Below, piece after piece: positions 16,384 through 32,497 of a stretch of 64,000 bases of DNA (position 1 is its first letter; every line of letters starts with the position of its first letter). The notes beneath the pieces were generated by a model. It had not been told where the DNA came from and did no database searches. It worked only from the letters and a program-made list of their open reading frames with translations. The DNA is from Lactifluus volemus (Eukaryota; Basidiomycota; Agaricomycetes; Russulales; Russulaceae): NCBI GenBank assembly GCA_022376515.1, contig WTXI01000007.1, forward strand, positions 372,001 to 436,000. The letters run 5' to 3'. The position numbers and the translations under genes are program-made.

Positions 16384-17658
16384 ATGGGCGAAGCCGCCAA
16401 TCTAGCCGCGACCGCGCACACGTTTAACAAGATCCTAGCGCAACCAAAGTTGTCTTCAAAAACGCGATCATCCGATGATGTGGAAGAAAGCGTGAAAAAG
16501 CTCCGCCGGCTCATCCTCATCGACGGCATTCCATCCAAAGCAGTACGTAGTTGTGTTTCGTTTGCCCTGCGAAGTCTTTCATCTCATTTCAATTGTTTTT
16601 TTTTTTTCACAGGATCCTACTTTGCGATATAGAATCTGGAAAATTTTACTTAGGGTCAACGAGTTGTCCGCCGAAACATTCCTCGAATACGTCGCGAGGG
16701 GGCCATGTGCAGTGAGGGAGAAGATCCGCAATGACACTTTTCGGTGCGTACTCATCTACTCGTCTGATGTCCTTCGCTAACACATGGTCCAGTACTCTGG
16801 CCACTGATCGTGGCTTCAAGGAGCGTGTCCGAGAGGATATGCTCGTCCGTCTCCTGGATGCTTTCGTCTGGCGGAATCATGGTCATTCCATACCCTTTCC
16901 TTTTACTTCCCGACAACTCACCCTGACCGCCTTGTAGATCGACAAGAGTCGTCCCACCAGCTGGGTTTCACTTATGTTCAGGGCATGAACGTCCTGGCTG
17001 CCCCCTTCCTCTACACGATGCCCTCAGAAGTGGAGGCGTTCTTCTGCTTTTCCAAATTCATAGAAGTATCATGTCCGCTGTATGTCCAGCCTACTCTCGA
17101 AGGTGTTCATCGGGGCTTGAGGGTGAGTACACCCACCATCGATTCGTTGCAACTACTTTACAGTGCTCTGAACAGCTTCTCGATCGATGCCTTAAAATCG
17201 TGGACCCAGAGTTGTTCAATTATCTACGCTCAAAAAATCTCTCGGCTGAATTATACGCCTTTCCATGTGAGTACTCCCCTTCGTGTCCCGTTATCGTTCT
17301 CTTATCTCTCCTAATGTTCAGCTATCCTTACTCTTTGTGCTTGCACACCTCCACTGGATCAAGTTCTCCAACTTTGGGACTTTCTTCTGGCTTTTGGGGT
17401 ACATCTTAACGTCCTGTGCGTCATTGCTCAATTACTTCTCATCCGAGACAACGTGATGGCCTCGTCATCGTACGTCATTTTTCCCTGTACCCTACCCCAA
17501 CATTTCATTCTGTCCTTCCCAGACCTATGCGTCTTCTACGCACCTTTCCGCCGCTGGAAGCGCTCCCTGTCATCGGCATCGCTGTCACCCTTGTCCGCGA
17601 TCTCCCAGCCGATTTATATGACGAGCTAGCGAGGCACCCTTATGAACACCGTACATGA
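16384..17658 (+). CDS. BUB2: BUB2, mitotic-exit checkpoint TBC-domain GAP
   Basis: GTPase-activating protein that, with Bfa1, holds the Tem1 GTPase off at the spindle pole body until the spindle is positioned. Seven exons (16384-16542, 16613-16743, 16793-16881, 16938-17122, 17176-17266, 17322-17469, 17523-17658) join cleanly to 312 residues, close to the family length. Conserved blocks are LRRLILIDGIP, DPTLRYRIWKILL, the TBC motif FTYVQGMNVLAAPFLY, EAFFCFSKFIE, LLDRCLKIVDPELFNYL, LTLCACTPPL..VLQLWDFLLAFG and LLRTFPPLEALP. An alternative acceptor at 17163-17164 would add C-S-E-Q before LLDRC. No indels are needed. The gene converges on the WDR24-like gene with about 215 bp between stops. Confidence 0.92.
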
Positions 17659-17873
17659 CCAGTCTTCAGGTTCAATTTTCACACTGCCTATCTTCATTCC
17701 CCTCCCTGTTTCCATCCTAAATTATTCTCCCCCCCTTTTTTTTCTTCCGGCTCATGTGTTTTAAAATCCTCGTTTTGCATGTAGTCTGCATAGGCCTGTA
17801 TATCCTAACCACGCAATGTACACGGTACATGAAAAATGTCAGAAGTACCCCGAGCCGAGACCAGGCTGGCTGT
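17659..17873. other. Convergent 3' region BUB2 / WDR24-like
   Basis: Short 3' spacer with a pyrimidine tract (CCCCCCCTTTTTTTTC near 17731-17746) and an AT-rich stretch. No gene seen. Confidence 0.4.
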
Positions 17874-20800
17874 TCAGACTTTCTCAGCATCATCCCTGAA
17901 ATTCGCTACCCAACAAATATGGCCGCATCCCGCTGCGCACGAGTGACCCATCAGCGGGCGTGGAGTGGGCGGGACTATGGTGGATGCATCAAATGAGTGG
18001 TCAAGGGCGATATCGGCCACGTCATCGCCCCCTCTATCTTTGCTGCGCGAGGCTGAACGGTCAGGAGGCGGAGGTACAGGCTGCTTTATCAGTGGTGAAG
18101 CTGGCGATGGCGGATGTGGTGTCGGGAGGACGACCAACGGCATCTCTGCGTAGAACCTCCTGTAGCAAGCTTGATGGCCGCCATGGGAGCAAACCGTGCA
18201 ATGAAAGAGCATAGACTTTACGGGGAGGTGGCTAGGCGGGGGCACGTGTGTTTTATTTTTATTTTTTAAAAAGTGATGTATTTGCGAGGGATAGAGGTGA
18301 ACGAACCATATTGAGCACCGTGCTGCAGGTGATTTGCAATTTGCGCACATGGAACCCACTTGCTGGGCCAAGATGGGCTTTCCGCATCGACCGCAAGACA
18401 TATAGACTGTTGTTTGAAGCTTGAGAAAGAGTATGTCAATGGCAGGACGATTCTGAATTTTTTGGGGGGATCCTTACGTTGGTCACGGCGCGTATATCTG
18501 GTAACACCGAATTCTTTCGCAAATACGCAGCCGTGGTATGCAGCCTGGTCCGCATCAGAAGTTCTACAATACGCAAATAAGTCAACACTCGAACCATCGA
18601 CAAAAATGATCATGGTGATAATCGCGCGTACCAATGTAAGCCTCTACGAACATTTGTGCCCGTTGCTGGCCTATTTGAAGTTCCGTCGAGGCAATCAACG
18701 CCATCATAGCGCAAGTCTGCACATCCCCGACTTCTGCATACTCTTCCAGTGCCTCCAGAAGAGCTCCTCGAATCGCCTCCTTCACCTCCTCGACGCGTCT
18801 CCGAACGCTGTTGCGCACATAGACATCCTGCGTCGCCAACGCCAACGAGTTGGCATGGTGTGGATCCGTGCTCGAACCGAACAACCCATCTGACATACCA
18901 GCAGACGCGACACGTGGTGTGCCAGTCTGCGGTGCGGACGGGGCCACATGTTCGTAATCGGCATCGTCGTGCGCAGTGACGGTACGCATGCTGCTGCGCG
19001 AGCCTGGCCTCTCGAGGGCGGCGACGGTGAGTTCAGGGTTTGGCGATACCACCGTCGTTGAGCTACGACCACGCGTGGCGGCGCGCCGCCGCAGCGATAG
19101 AGAACGAGCACGGATCCGTTTCGGCGCTGTTGCGCCATCGGAATCCGTCTCGGATGAGGCGGGTGAAGGCGAGTCGTCGTCAACCTCGCGCTCGTCTTCG
19201 GTCCACATCTGCTGGCTTGCAGCCGCGACACGTGAGAGTGGGCTGGGGTGCGCTTGGGGAATCGAGGGTGCTGTACGGCCGTGAGCCTGCGCGGTGGGTG
19301 ATAAGGCAGAGGCGGAGGGAAGGGAACTTATGTCGCTCTCGCTACCGCTATCCGAGTCATCCAGCGTACCCTCACCGATGTGGCGCAAACTGGGAGAGCT
19401 GTTGTTATCGCTCGATGGGGAAGGTGTGGATACTGAAAGTCGTCGGAAGGATGCCAAGCCACGCGCACGGTTCGGGAAGAATGCTGAGCTAGAGGGATGT
19501 CGCGGGAAAAGGGATGGGGAGCGGGGAGAGGTCGTAGAGGGCGTGCTGAGCACAGACAAGGGGCTTGTCGTGACCTGCGTCGCGCTGGAGACACGCTGGG
19601 GAGACGGCGAATTTGATGACGAGGCAGATGCGACTGGATATGGAGAGTCCACTGAAGCAGGATACGATGAGTGGGATGTCGATATGGAATCGGATCTCTG
19701 GGTGTCAAGTGACGGGTGGAGAACACTGGGAGATACGGAGTGGGTGGAACCTGGGACTGCTGGCGAAACTGAGTGAGAGTGAGGTAGGATACGAGATGAT
19801 AGTGGCAAGGGGGATAGTGGCGGCGTTGTGGGCCGGGATGTGTCCGGGGAAGTTGGAGTCGGGGTGAAAAGAGACCTTAGTAGGCACCACATTTGGAATA
19901 CTTGGCGGTGTTCTACTTGCAGAGCAATCTGTGCATTGTTCTCGCATAATTTCATTTTGTCAGAGCCATCAAATACATAACCCTTTGCGAGAACGCAAAA
20001 CCTATCCGAGCCTTGATGGGAAGGGTCGAATACGTGTGTTCCCACACTTTGCACGATCGGCTTGAAAGGCTTGTCTCCTAGCGCTTTCATCCTCGGGGTA
20101 GGCCCAGGTTGCCTCGCCTTTGGATCTCTAGGCAGAAAGTATGAGACTCTCTAACCAATTGAAAAAAATTCTAAATACTCACAGGTCATCATATGGGACC
20201 TCCCACATGGACTTCCGGTCCACAACAAAAGCAAGAGTGTCTGAAATAGTCCAAGATGCCGCATGACGAGGAACAGCATCCAACGGACGATATGAATACC
20301 TGAGATCGAGCTGAGCAAACGTCCCAGACGAGTGCTGCGTCCAGAGAGCATGTGAGTCGCGAAACTCGACATCTGTTGTTAAGGGGGGGGGAACTTTCGG
20401 TTGAGGTTCAGCCTATGGGTGTAGAGACGTACCTGTCACGCCGCCCTCGATTGCAGAGCCTCCTACAAGCCACTTTGCGATATATCCCCTCCTTACATCC
20501 CAAATTTCAACCGGATCACCTATATCCGTCCTTCTCTTCACAGGAGCTACCTCTGGCTTCTCAAATTCGACATCGGCGACTGAGCCAGAAGCACTGACGT
20601 CTGAGATCGAGCCTGCGCCGAACTCTGCATTTGACACAATGGCGAGTTCGCACTCATACCCCGGACGCCACCGAACGCGACGAACAGGGAATTGAGTTGC
20701 AAGCGTATAGATCGGTGTGCGTTCAATGTGCGGACCTGTGAGGTCCCACACTTTGACCGTCCAATCCATCGAGCCACTGGCTATCCATCCGCCAGCGCTG

Positions 20801-21875
20801 GGGCCACCACCTTCCGGGGAGCACCAGTCGAGCGCGAGAATAGGTCCAGAGTGGGCGACGGGCAACCTATCAAGCTGCCCTTTTGAGCCCATTGAGAAAT
20901 CATATCTGAGGGTAGGGGAAAAATCAGGACGGGGTGATAGAGCATGTTGAAGCCAGCTTACCTATACAGGCTACCATTGTCGAGACCCACAACAGCATGT
21001 ACAGGACAAGCTTGGCTGCATGAGAAGGCGGCCGTGCGCACAGAAGTAGGGTGATGAAGCCTTATGACAGAATTCCTCATATCTCGCAAGTCCTGGCTGA
21101 ATTTCAAAGGACGCTAACACGATAATAGGTCACTGGCTTACCCAGACCCTGATGTCACCATCGGCGGAGCCAGTCATACAATAGTTAGCCACGATGGGAG
21201 AGTACGCGAGGACGTGTATCGAACGAAAATGCAGGCGGATCCGACGCTCTACGCATGTCTGAGCAGTGCGCAAGGTGTTTAGACCAGCTCTGTCACTCAC
21301 CATACTTGGAAGGGCCGAGCTTGTTAAGGTCCCAGACGATAAGTTCACCATTCCGGGCACTCGTGAGGATCTTGTTATCGTAACCTGGGTGTTCCTCCTC
21401 AGGTTGATCGTCCTCGCTCATGAACACTGGGACTTACTCCCACGACCCCAAGCAACGTCTGTGCTGGTACTCTCCATTTTCAATCCGCTGCCAGTCCACA
21501 AATTGCGCGATGCATCAATACGATGACCACCTCGGCCAAGGGAGAACTTGTGGTCTGGATTAAGGGAAGTTTGTGAATCGGAAACGCGCAAGATGCGCAA
21601 AGCTATGGGGCGAAAAGATGCGATTCTAGCCAAGTCATATGCATAAAAGACGTAAACACACATTCTTTTCCTGCAACAACACATCGCTCTCCGTCCTCGC
21701 TTTTAGCGATCGACCCGCCACTGCTGGCAGCTGCCCCTGGGAATCTCACGGTCCGTGTTGACCCTTGATACCCATGCAAACGCGCATCACTGTACAAGTC
21801 GGATAGAGGCGTGAAAGGGTTTATCTGGATTGATGGGCGTTGAGGGCGTTGAGACGCGCCTGGGGTAGAGAGCAT
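17874..21875 (-). CDS. RTC1: WDR24/SEA2 (Rtc1) homologue, GATOR2/SEACAT subunit
   Basis: Component of the SEA/GATOR2 complex on the vacuolar surface that relays amino-acid status to TORC1. Eleven exons (21662-21875, 21438-21602, 21301-21384, 21142-21248, 20962-21092, 20433-20905, 20183-20372, 18632-20127, 18478-18563, 18307-18419, 17874-18231) join in phase to about 1138 residues. The N-terminal WD40 propeller includes GELIVWDLNKLG, CMTGSADGDIRVWDLRDMR, GSMDWTVKVWDL, FPVRRVRWRPGYE and VEIWDVRRGYIAKW. A long Ser/Thr/Pro-rich insert (about residues 480-800) precedes a helical segment and the zinc-binding C-terminus CGRCGKPI..CANCKSP..CSICHLPVKSM, LFHCTVCSHGGHQACY and GHSCAAGCGHICW. The start is ambiguous: 21875 is chosen, with 21938 in frame upstream. 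No indels are needed. Confidence 0.9.
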
Positions 21876-22489
21876 CTCGGTACGACATCCCCGTCGTCGG
21901 AGATACCCACTCGCTCTGTAGAGCAGATTAGTCATCATTGGCTGACACGGTGAACGACTCTGAACCAATAATACTTTTTTATTTATATTTAAAAGGCCTG
22001 TAACGAGTCTCAAGGAAACTGTGCATTAAATACTCGTTGTAGAGGAATCGAGGATGAGCGCATTCGATACAAGCGAGTAGCGATCAATGACTAAGTATTG
22101 ACACTACTGTTTGACCGGGCCGACTAACCTATTTTAGTGGTTAAAGTGAGATGTGGCAACAAGCATGCTTCGAGACAAGCAGATGGTGGTCGAAATTTAG
22201 ACTAGTGTAATTATAAAGCGACGGTTGAAACAATAATGATTGTTAGCAGAGGAGAAGAGAAAAGGAGAGACGAGTGCCGGGGTCCCGGTTTAGTTTGGGG
22301 AGTGGCACGGGGACGCAACGAATGGAAGGGAGGCGGAGTGAATGACCTTGTGGACGGGGCGTGCTAGTACGCTACGGACGGATACGACCAATCGTCCTGT
22401 TTGCTATAACTATAACGCTTACTCTGGCTAGCCTTTTCGTCTTAACCCAACCATCCCAACCCTATCTCTAGAGCACTTATTACGTCCCG
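21876..22489. promoter_or_regulatory. Divergent upstream region WDR24-like / SIP5
   Basis: About 610 bp of non-coding sequence with AT-rich patches near 21974-21992. No open frame looks real and no named motif was recognised. Confidence 0.4.
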
Positions 22490-24252
22490 ATGGGAAACAG
22501 CGCATCGTCGTCCTCTTACCGTGGTCATCACGAGGACACTGTCGACTTTGGTTATCTCACTCCCCAAGGGGTCTACTCCGGCACAAGAGATTGGAAAGAA
22601 GAGGTCGTGACCCAATTCATCGTTGATCGAAAACTCGCCCCTTTTTATAGACCACTCGAAGACTACGATAGCTCTTGGGATGACGATCGAATCCTTGCCG
22701 CTCGTAAAGAAGCACCCGTCCCCGCCGAACATGAAGGTGCCGGTCCGCGGAGCGACGCTTCATCTCCTACCACGAAATCTACTCATCACAAGCGACCAAG
22801 CGTTTCCAAAGAATTACCACGTAATGCAGAGGCTGCGATCTACAGAGATGCTACAGAGTGTCCAATTTGTTTCCTCGTCCGTCTTTTTCCTCATCTCAAC
22901 CCGCTCACTTCACCCCTCACTCTCTCTTATAGTATTACCCCAACAATATTAATCGTTCTCGTTGTTGTGATCAGGCAATTTGTTCAGAGTGTTTTGTGCA
23001 GATAAAGAGAACGGACCCTACGATAACACACATGGTCTCCGAGCCAGCTTGTTGCCCGTTTTGTGTCCAAGAGAATTTCGGCATTGTTTACACTCATCCC
23101 CCCTGGAGGGCAGGCATTGGGAGCGAAGGATGGGCAAGTGGTCTCTACCCCCACCTTGATGATTCATCACGTTGATCCCCAATCTTCTTATTCCGGCATT
23201 ATTTCCAGGCACCTCCGACCTGGCCGGAGTCTCCAAAGGGCTCTCAGCGGTCGTTTGATAGCTCCAAGGTTAGACCTGGGAAACAAAAGCGTTTCAAGAG
23301 CTTCGACCATACCGATCCTGATGTTGTGACAGTGGGTATGCACCACCTCTTTTAGTTGATGTGAACGTGCCATTTTTCCTCATGTCGACAATCCAGATCA
23401 AATTCACCCCGACTGGGAGGCCAAGTTGGCTGCTGTCCAAGCTGCGGCCGCTCGCCGCGCAAATCGACGTATAATCATGCGACAAGTCGGGGACCGCCTC
23501 GTTCCTGTAGGCATCACGAGTGGGAGAATTCACCCACTCGGCGTCGAAGCTGCCAGTACGGAAGGAGATGGTGGAGGTTCTCGACGCTCAAGACGACGGC
23601 AGCAGCAACAGCAGGAACTCAACAGCTTTCTTGGTAATATGGGCTTTGGTAATCGAGATCTCGAGGAGGTGTGCACTATGTAGTCTCCTCATGCTTTATA
23701 AAGCACTAATCGCCACCCTAGTTGATGATGATGGAGGCAATGAGGCTGTCTTTGCTGGAACACGAAGCTCAGCAACGAAGGGAAGCCGAGCAGCAAGCTC
23801 GTAACGGCGCTGAAGCGAGCGATAACAGCTCCCATACAAGAACCACCGAGGATCGAAACTCACCATCATCGTCATCATCACCGACGGCTGAAGCCCCTTC
23901 ATCCGATGCCGCCAGTGGCGCCGTGGTGTCTAGGCTCACCCCTCCTATTCCTGAGATCTCTCCTTCCCTCACGCCCAACTTGAACAATAGCTCACTCCCG
24001 ATCCCTCAACCACTCCGAGAAAGTCCTCCTCCAAGTAAACCAGAACCAGCTGAAGTCGAATCTGAACCGTCTTCTTCCTCTGCCCCACCTCACCCCACCC
24101 CGAGTCGAATGGACTCGCTCGCCTCGTCCGTCGCAACAAGGGAGGCATCCGGGGGATCGGACTTGGAAGGATATCGGTTTTTATCATCGGAATCTGAAGA
24201 GTCTGTTGTCGCGAGGGAGCCACTTTTATACGTGGATGAGAACGATGTATGA
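22490..24252 (+). CDS. SIP5: SIP5-like zinc-finger protein
   Basis: Homologue of yeast Sip5, which interacts with the Reg1/Glc7 phosphatase and Snf1 kinase in glucose signalling. Five exons (22490-22876, 22933-23133, 23209-23335, 23397-23668, 23722-24252) give 505 residues. MGNSASSSS at the start could be N-myristoylated (MGxxxS), as an inference. The signature RING-like region is [35 protein letters not shown] and [18 protein letters not shown] basic/Gln-rich linker ([15 protein letters not shown]), the helix [19 protein letters not shown] and a disordered acidic/Ser/Pro tail follow. The intron at 23134-23208 begins with GCAAGT, a GC-AG intron; the open reading into it ends at a stop. The donor of intron 1 (GTCCGT) is weak but the protein match is good. 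Confidence 0.88.
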
Positions 24253-24403
24253 GCCCAACGAACTGTTAGTTGTACAATTAGATTATCTTTCTATCGCCGG
24301 AGACCGGATACTATAAATGGCAAGAGGCTCCGACTCCGACTATTTAAGTTGACGAAATTACTTTTGCCTATCTTTTCTCTCTAAACACCCTAGCTTGTTC
24401 TTC

Positions 24404-27947
<3,544 letters not shown>

Positions 27948-28036
27948 GATACCGGCATTTGACATTTATAGCTCAGCTCACTAGCAATAGATCGTAATGA
28001 TCGACAAAAATGTATAGAATTCATACATAGCTAAAT

Positions 28037-29708
28037 TTATAAGGCCGCGGGCCTTTCTAACTCGAGATCTTCGTCATCGCTGTCTGGTTGACCCTCCTTT
28101 ACTGTTTGCACCATTATTTCGAGCGCGACTAGGTCCCACCCAAGTGAATCCTTCTGGATGCTCAGACAGCTCACAGCTCGACCAAGTTTGATCAAAGTAT
28201 CTTCACTAGAAAGAAGTGTATACAGTCAGAGAGTCTTGCCAAAAACCGGAAAAAAAAAAGGATTACCTCGCACAAGCTTGTATCCAACGACAAAAATCGT
28301 CGAGCCATATGCGGGAATAGACGTAGTAGACCTGATGAGCGTCCAAAATGGCGCGGAGCTCGAGCAGGCAACGCAGGACGGTGCGCGTTCCGCGGACGAG
28401 AAAACTGGCCGCGTCCTTTCGGCACGTTTCGGCGAGGGTCCAGGAGCGGTATAGAGGAAAGGCGAGCGAACGGCGGTATGAGGGGATCAGGGTCGTTTCT
28501 ACCAGTTGGTGTTGATGATGTTCTTCCCAGTCGATCGACGAACGAATTGGAGGTGGAATAATGGTAAGGAGGTGGATCGAGAGCTGAGAATGCTGGCGTT
28601 AGCGTTGCGATGGTCCATGCGCTTTCTGAAGTCGGATCGTGTTGAGTTGTACGCGCGTCGTAGGCATAGGCGAAGAGGAGCGTTAGGAGCGTCAGGTAGA
28701 TATCGCGGGTTCTTCGGGTGAAGTAAGATCTTTTAGTTAGAGAGAGGGGAAAAAAAAAAATCTGTGAGTGAGTATTGTGCCAGTTTTTTTTTTTAGGGAA
28801 AATAAACATTACATTCTTTTCGGGGAAGACGTAGCATCGCCGCATTTTCAGCTTCTGTGAAAGAAGTGATGGTAGCGTGGGCGGCATTCTCGTCTAGATG
28901 AGGATGTGTCCACTCAAGAAGTTGGTCTATCTGCTCGGTGTCTGCAAAGTCTGCCCTAAAAGTAAAAGGTTTCATCAGATGTTACGTTTTTTTGGGGGGA
29001 AGGAATGGAAAGTGATACAACAGAACGTACATGTAGTACTCTGGATCCCATTTCTCATCTTCACGTTTGAGTCGTCGAACCCGCCGCTCGGAGGGCGTCA
29101 GCGTCTCGGCGTCCGCACCGAGCTCGTTAACCTCATTCTCCGTGGTAGCTACGTGGATAAAGTACCCAGTGTATGCGTTGAGAAAGCCGTACGGTTTGTA
29201 AAGAGATGTTTCCAGCACTGGGAGCGTATCTGGTATCGTCTGAGGGACCGACCAGTCGTTCGCTGCGGCTATTCGAGGGCTGGTAATTCAGTTCATGAAA
29301 TGGAATACACGTAATGGACATACATACCCTGAAGGATCTCGCTACGTTCCGTGTTGGCTTCCTGTGAGGCCAATACCTCGATCGTCGGTCTATGGGGCGT
29401 GCTCTGATGTGCTGCAGGGGGTGCGAGGAGCTTCCCTAACAAATCAAGATCAGGAAAGTTCTCTCCAGGATTGAGCTTGGTCAGAGTGAGAGTGAGATAA
29501 CCAGATGCAGGGTCATAGATAGCAGAGGATTCGTCATCTTCGACGACGCTCGCTGGAAAGTTGAGGCGCAGAAAGTAAGGAGAACGTGGAGGGAGAGCAG
29601 GGTGTGGTCAACGTGAATCTCTATTTCTGAGGCGCGCACGGAAGGACAATAGACGGAAAGTGTGAGAGAGCGGACATCTTGGGAGCAGGAAAAGCGTGGA
29701 GTGATCAT
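28037..29708 (-). CDS. SHQ1: SHQ1, H/ACA snoRNP assembly factor (three apparent 1-bp indels)
   Basis: Chaperone of the pseudouridine synthase Cbf5/dyskerin before H/ACA RNP assembly. Exons are 29328-29708, 29031-29268, 28813-28955, 28267-28729 and 28037-28205. The N-terminal CS-like domain reads MITPRFSCSQDVRSLTLSVY then ASEIEIHVDHTLLSLHV. Then come ANDWSVPQTIPDTLPVLETS, LYKPYGFLNAYTGYFIHVAT and the Shq1-specific DIYLTLLTLLFAYAYDARTT, ESAWTIATLTPAFSALDPP, SYRRSLAFPLYRSWTLAETC and RIWLDDFCRWIQAC. The total of 1395 nt (464 aa) needs one base restored near 29586 (T run), one near 28708 (C run) and one removed near 28528 (G run). Corrected this way, the protein is full length. It faces TRP2 across 132 bp and ends about 89 bp from the SERCA stop. 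Confidence 0.85.
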
Positions 29709-29840
29709 CCGCGACCAAATCTCTCAGGGCCCTATTGTCATCATGATGATATGTCAGTCATGATATGATGGCTCTGGAGCGGCTCAATCTCTGTTAAAAA
29801 AACAAAAAAAAAAAAGCACCCATCAGACGATACTCCCGTC
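29709..29840. promoter_or_regulatory. 132-bp bidirectional promoter SHQ1 / TRP2
   Basis: Start codons of two divergent genes lie 132 bp apart. The region carries an A-rich stretch (TTAAAAAAACAAAAAAAAAAAG near 29792-29815), as seen in nucleosome-depleted fungal promoters; that function is an inference. Confidence 0.5.
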
Positions 29841-31515
29841 ATGGACCCTCAATTGTTGCCCGCCCTTCCCTCGCTCGATGACCTCGAAAGCCTCATCTTC
29901 CGCGAAAAACGCGGCAATTGCGTGCCCGTCTACATCCAGCTCTCATCTGATCTCATCACACCCGTCATCGCCTATCTCCGCATCGCCCACAACTCTAAAT
30001 ACAGTTTTTTACTCGAGTCGGTCGTCGGGGGCGAGAGCGTAGCTCGGTACAGCTTCATAGGCGCCGACCCGTTCAAGTTGGTCAAAGTCGGGCCTCGAGA
30101 GGCCATTCAGGGCGATCCGTTGCACGCCCTCGAACGAGAGCTGTCCGTCTACAAATATATAAAAATTCCTCAAGTGCCCACGTTACCGGCGGTGCCGTTG
30201 GCTATGTCGCGTACGACGCGATTCAGTACTTTGAGCCCAAGACGGCGCGCCCGACGTTGAAGGATACCCTAGGGATACCCGAGGCCGTGTTCATGCTCGC
30301 GGACACGCTCCTCATATACGATCATCTTTTCAAACCATCAAGGTCGTCTCGCACGTATTTTGCCCCGAAAACTCGTCTCCTTCCAATCTCGCGTTCATCT
30401 ATCAGACCGCCGTATCAAAAATTCGTCGCCTGGCACGCGCGATGCTGAGCCCTGTGACGCCGGAAGTGCCGCAGGAACCGATAACGTTGGGGCACACGAG
30501 TACTTCAAACGTTGGCAAGGAAGGTTATGAACAGTTTGTTACCACCCTCAAGGAGCACATCGTCCAAGGTGACATAATCCAGGCCGTCCCTTCCCAGCGC
30601 TTGTCACGACAGACGCAGCTACACCCATTCAACGCTTATCGACAACTACGTCAAGTAAACCCCAGTCCGTATATGTTTTACCTCGACTGCGGGGAATGCA
30701 GATTGTCGGTGCAAGCCCAGAAACTTTATGCAAGGTAGAATCAAACAAGGTCTATAATCATGCAATAGCTGGAACCGTGAAACGCGGGGAGACTGCTGAA
30801 GGTCTGCACTCTCATCGCTTCACTCGGGGTATACCTTAAATAATTAATAGAGGACGAGCGGTTGGGTCAAGAGCTACTAAGCTCAGAGAAAGACCGAGCA
30901 GAGCATATCATGCTGGTTGACCTCGCTCGCAACGACGTAATCGTGTCTGCCAGCCCAAGACGGTCAAAGTGGATCACCTGATGAAGTTGGAAAAATTTAG
31001 CCACGTCATTCATCTCACCTCTCAAGTGTCTGGATTATTGCGTGACGGGCTCACGAGGTTGGCGTGATTCTATTGCTGCAGGTGATACCTGTTCCTGATT
31101 CCCCTTAGATTCGATGCTTTCCGTTCGATATTCCCCGCTGGTACTGTTTCTGGAGCCCCAAAGATAAAGGCAATCGAGCTTGTGTATGGATTGGAGGAAG
31201 ACCATCGTGGGGTGTATGCTGGTGCGGTCGGTCGGTTCGACTTTGCAAATGACGAGATGGATACTTGCATTGCTATTCGAACTACCGTCTTTAAGGATGG
31301 CGTCGCATATCTCCAGGCGGGCGGGGGAATTGTGCATGATAGATCGAAGAAGACGAATACTACGAGACCATCAACAAATTGAAGGGAAACATGAAAGCGC
31401 TGGAAGAGGGTGAGCGTAAGTGCACATGGTTTCCGGATCGGTGTCGGTGGTCGCTGAATGACCTCCGTTAGGCTACTGGTACGACATGCAACATGCAAGC
31501 AATCCGTCGGCCTGA
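29841..31515 (+). CDS. TRP2: Anthranilate synthase component I (five apparent 1-bp deletions)
   Basis: Converts chorismate plus ammonia (from the TRP3 glutaminase subunit) to anthranilate, the first committed step of tryptophan synthesis. Exons are 29841-30801, 30851-31057, 31109-31409 and 31472-31515. Features are the N-terminal [14 protein letters not shown] with RYSFIGADP (tryptophan-feedback region, LLES motif), [96 protein letters not shown] and [12 protein letters not shown] 505-residue protein results only if one base is restored at each of about 30192 (GG), 30331 (T run), 30696 (G run), 30938 (AA) and 31343. All are losses, mostly in runs. The codons around them are intact, so I favour sequence error over a dead gene. 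Confidence 0.87.
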
Positions 31516-31630
31516 GAGAAGAAAAATTTATGTTGGGTTCAGCCAACGTCCTAATTTTAGTCTACATTGAGTGTACGGTGTTTTGCTATTGATTTTGCGG
31601 TACGCGCCCGCTTTTGTACTCGCTCCGCCG

Positions 31631-32497
31631 CTATCTCAACACCTTCTCGGCCGCGATGCTGAGCACACCCGCAATCAGCTCGGCAGTCCGCGTGCTTTCG
31701 TCGTTGGCTGGGATAGGGTACATGACGATGCGTGGGTCGACATTAGAGTCGACGATGCCAATAGTGGGGACGTGCTCTATGGCGCATTCGCGGATGGCAT
31801 GAAGGTTGGGTATGGGATTGAGAAAGATGACAAGGTCGGGGACGACGCGCTCGGACGTCGACACTTCTGGACCGAAGAAGTGGACTTTGTTTGTGAGGGT
31901 GCCAGCTAACCACTTCTCGCCGACGTGGTAGCCTTGTGGACCTATGCGCTTGGAAGCCCTGAGGACGGCCGGACGAAGGTCGGGACGGGTGCCAACAAAG
32001 ACGATGGTCCCGTCATGAGACGCGACGGCTCGCACAAGGGCGGCCGCGCGACGTAGATGGGGAAGAGTGCGCTCGAGGTCTATGATAGTGACGCCTGCGC
32101 GGGTTCCGTACGCGTATGGAACAAAATTTGGATTGAGCAACGAGCTGTGGTGGCCGAGGTGTGCACCGGCGGCGAGAAGGGCAGAGAGTCAGGTCGCGCG
32201 GGGCGGTTGGACGATGTAGGGAGTGGTGAGGTTGCCATGAGTTATCTCGAGTCTGTGTCGAGCCAAATTTTGAGAAGAGGTCGACTGATGGAACGATTTC
32301 AGCTCCCGTTAGACAAGAAGCAGGTTTGTCAAGGACTGACCAAGAGTCGAGCGCTCAGCTCTTTCGACTTGAAATGCAGTCCAATCATCTGGTGAAGACA
32401 ACCTCTTTTCTGAAGCATCTGTAGCAGAGGTAAGTGAACGACGCGAGGATCGTAATGCGGTAAATAGACGTGTCCGTGATTTGCAGAGAGCGGCCAT
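31631..32497 (-). CDS. MRP4: Mitochondrial ribosomal protein uS2m (Mrp4), two compensating frame breaks
   Basis: Small-subunit mitoribosome protein. A single exon of 867 nt (288 aa). The start MAALCKSRTRLFTALRSSRR is Arg/Ser-rich with no acidic residues, a plausible mitochondrial presequence. The uS2 signature follows: LLAAGAHLGHHSSLLNPNFV, YAYGTRAGVTIIDLERTLPH, GTIVFVGTRPDLRPAVL, WLAGTLTN and PDLVIFLNPIPNLHAIRECA, then EHVPTIGIVDSNVDPRIVMY. Two breaks, one apparent deletion near 32335 and one apparent insertion near 32187 (TLALLAAG needs one T fewer), cancel out. An in-frame ATG exists upstream at 32656 but would overlap the SSB leader. Divergent from SSB1, 141 bp apart. Confidence 0.85.

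Noticed and set aside
19040..19776. Plus-strand open frames of 150-160 codons opposite the WDR24-like gene
   Set aside because: They mirror the Ser/Pro-rich low-complexity part of a well-supported minus-strand exon.
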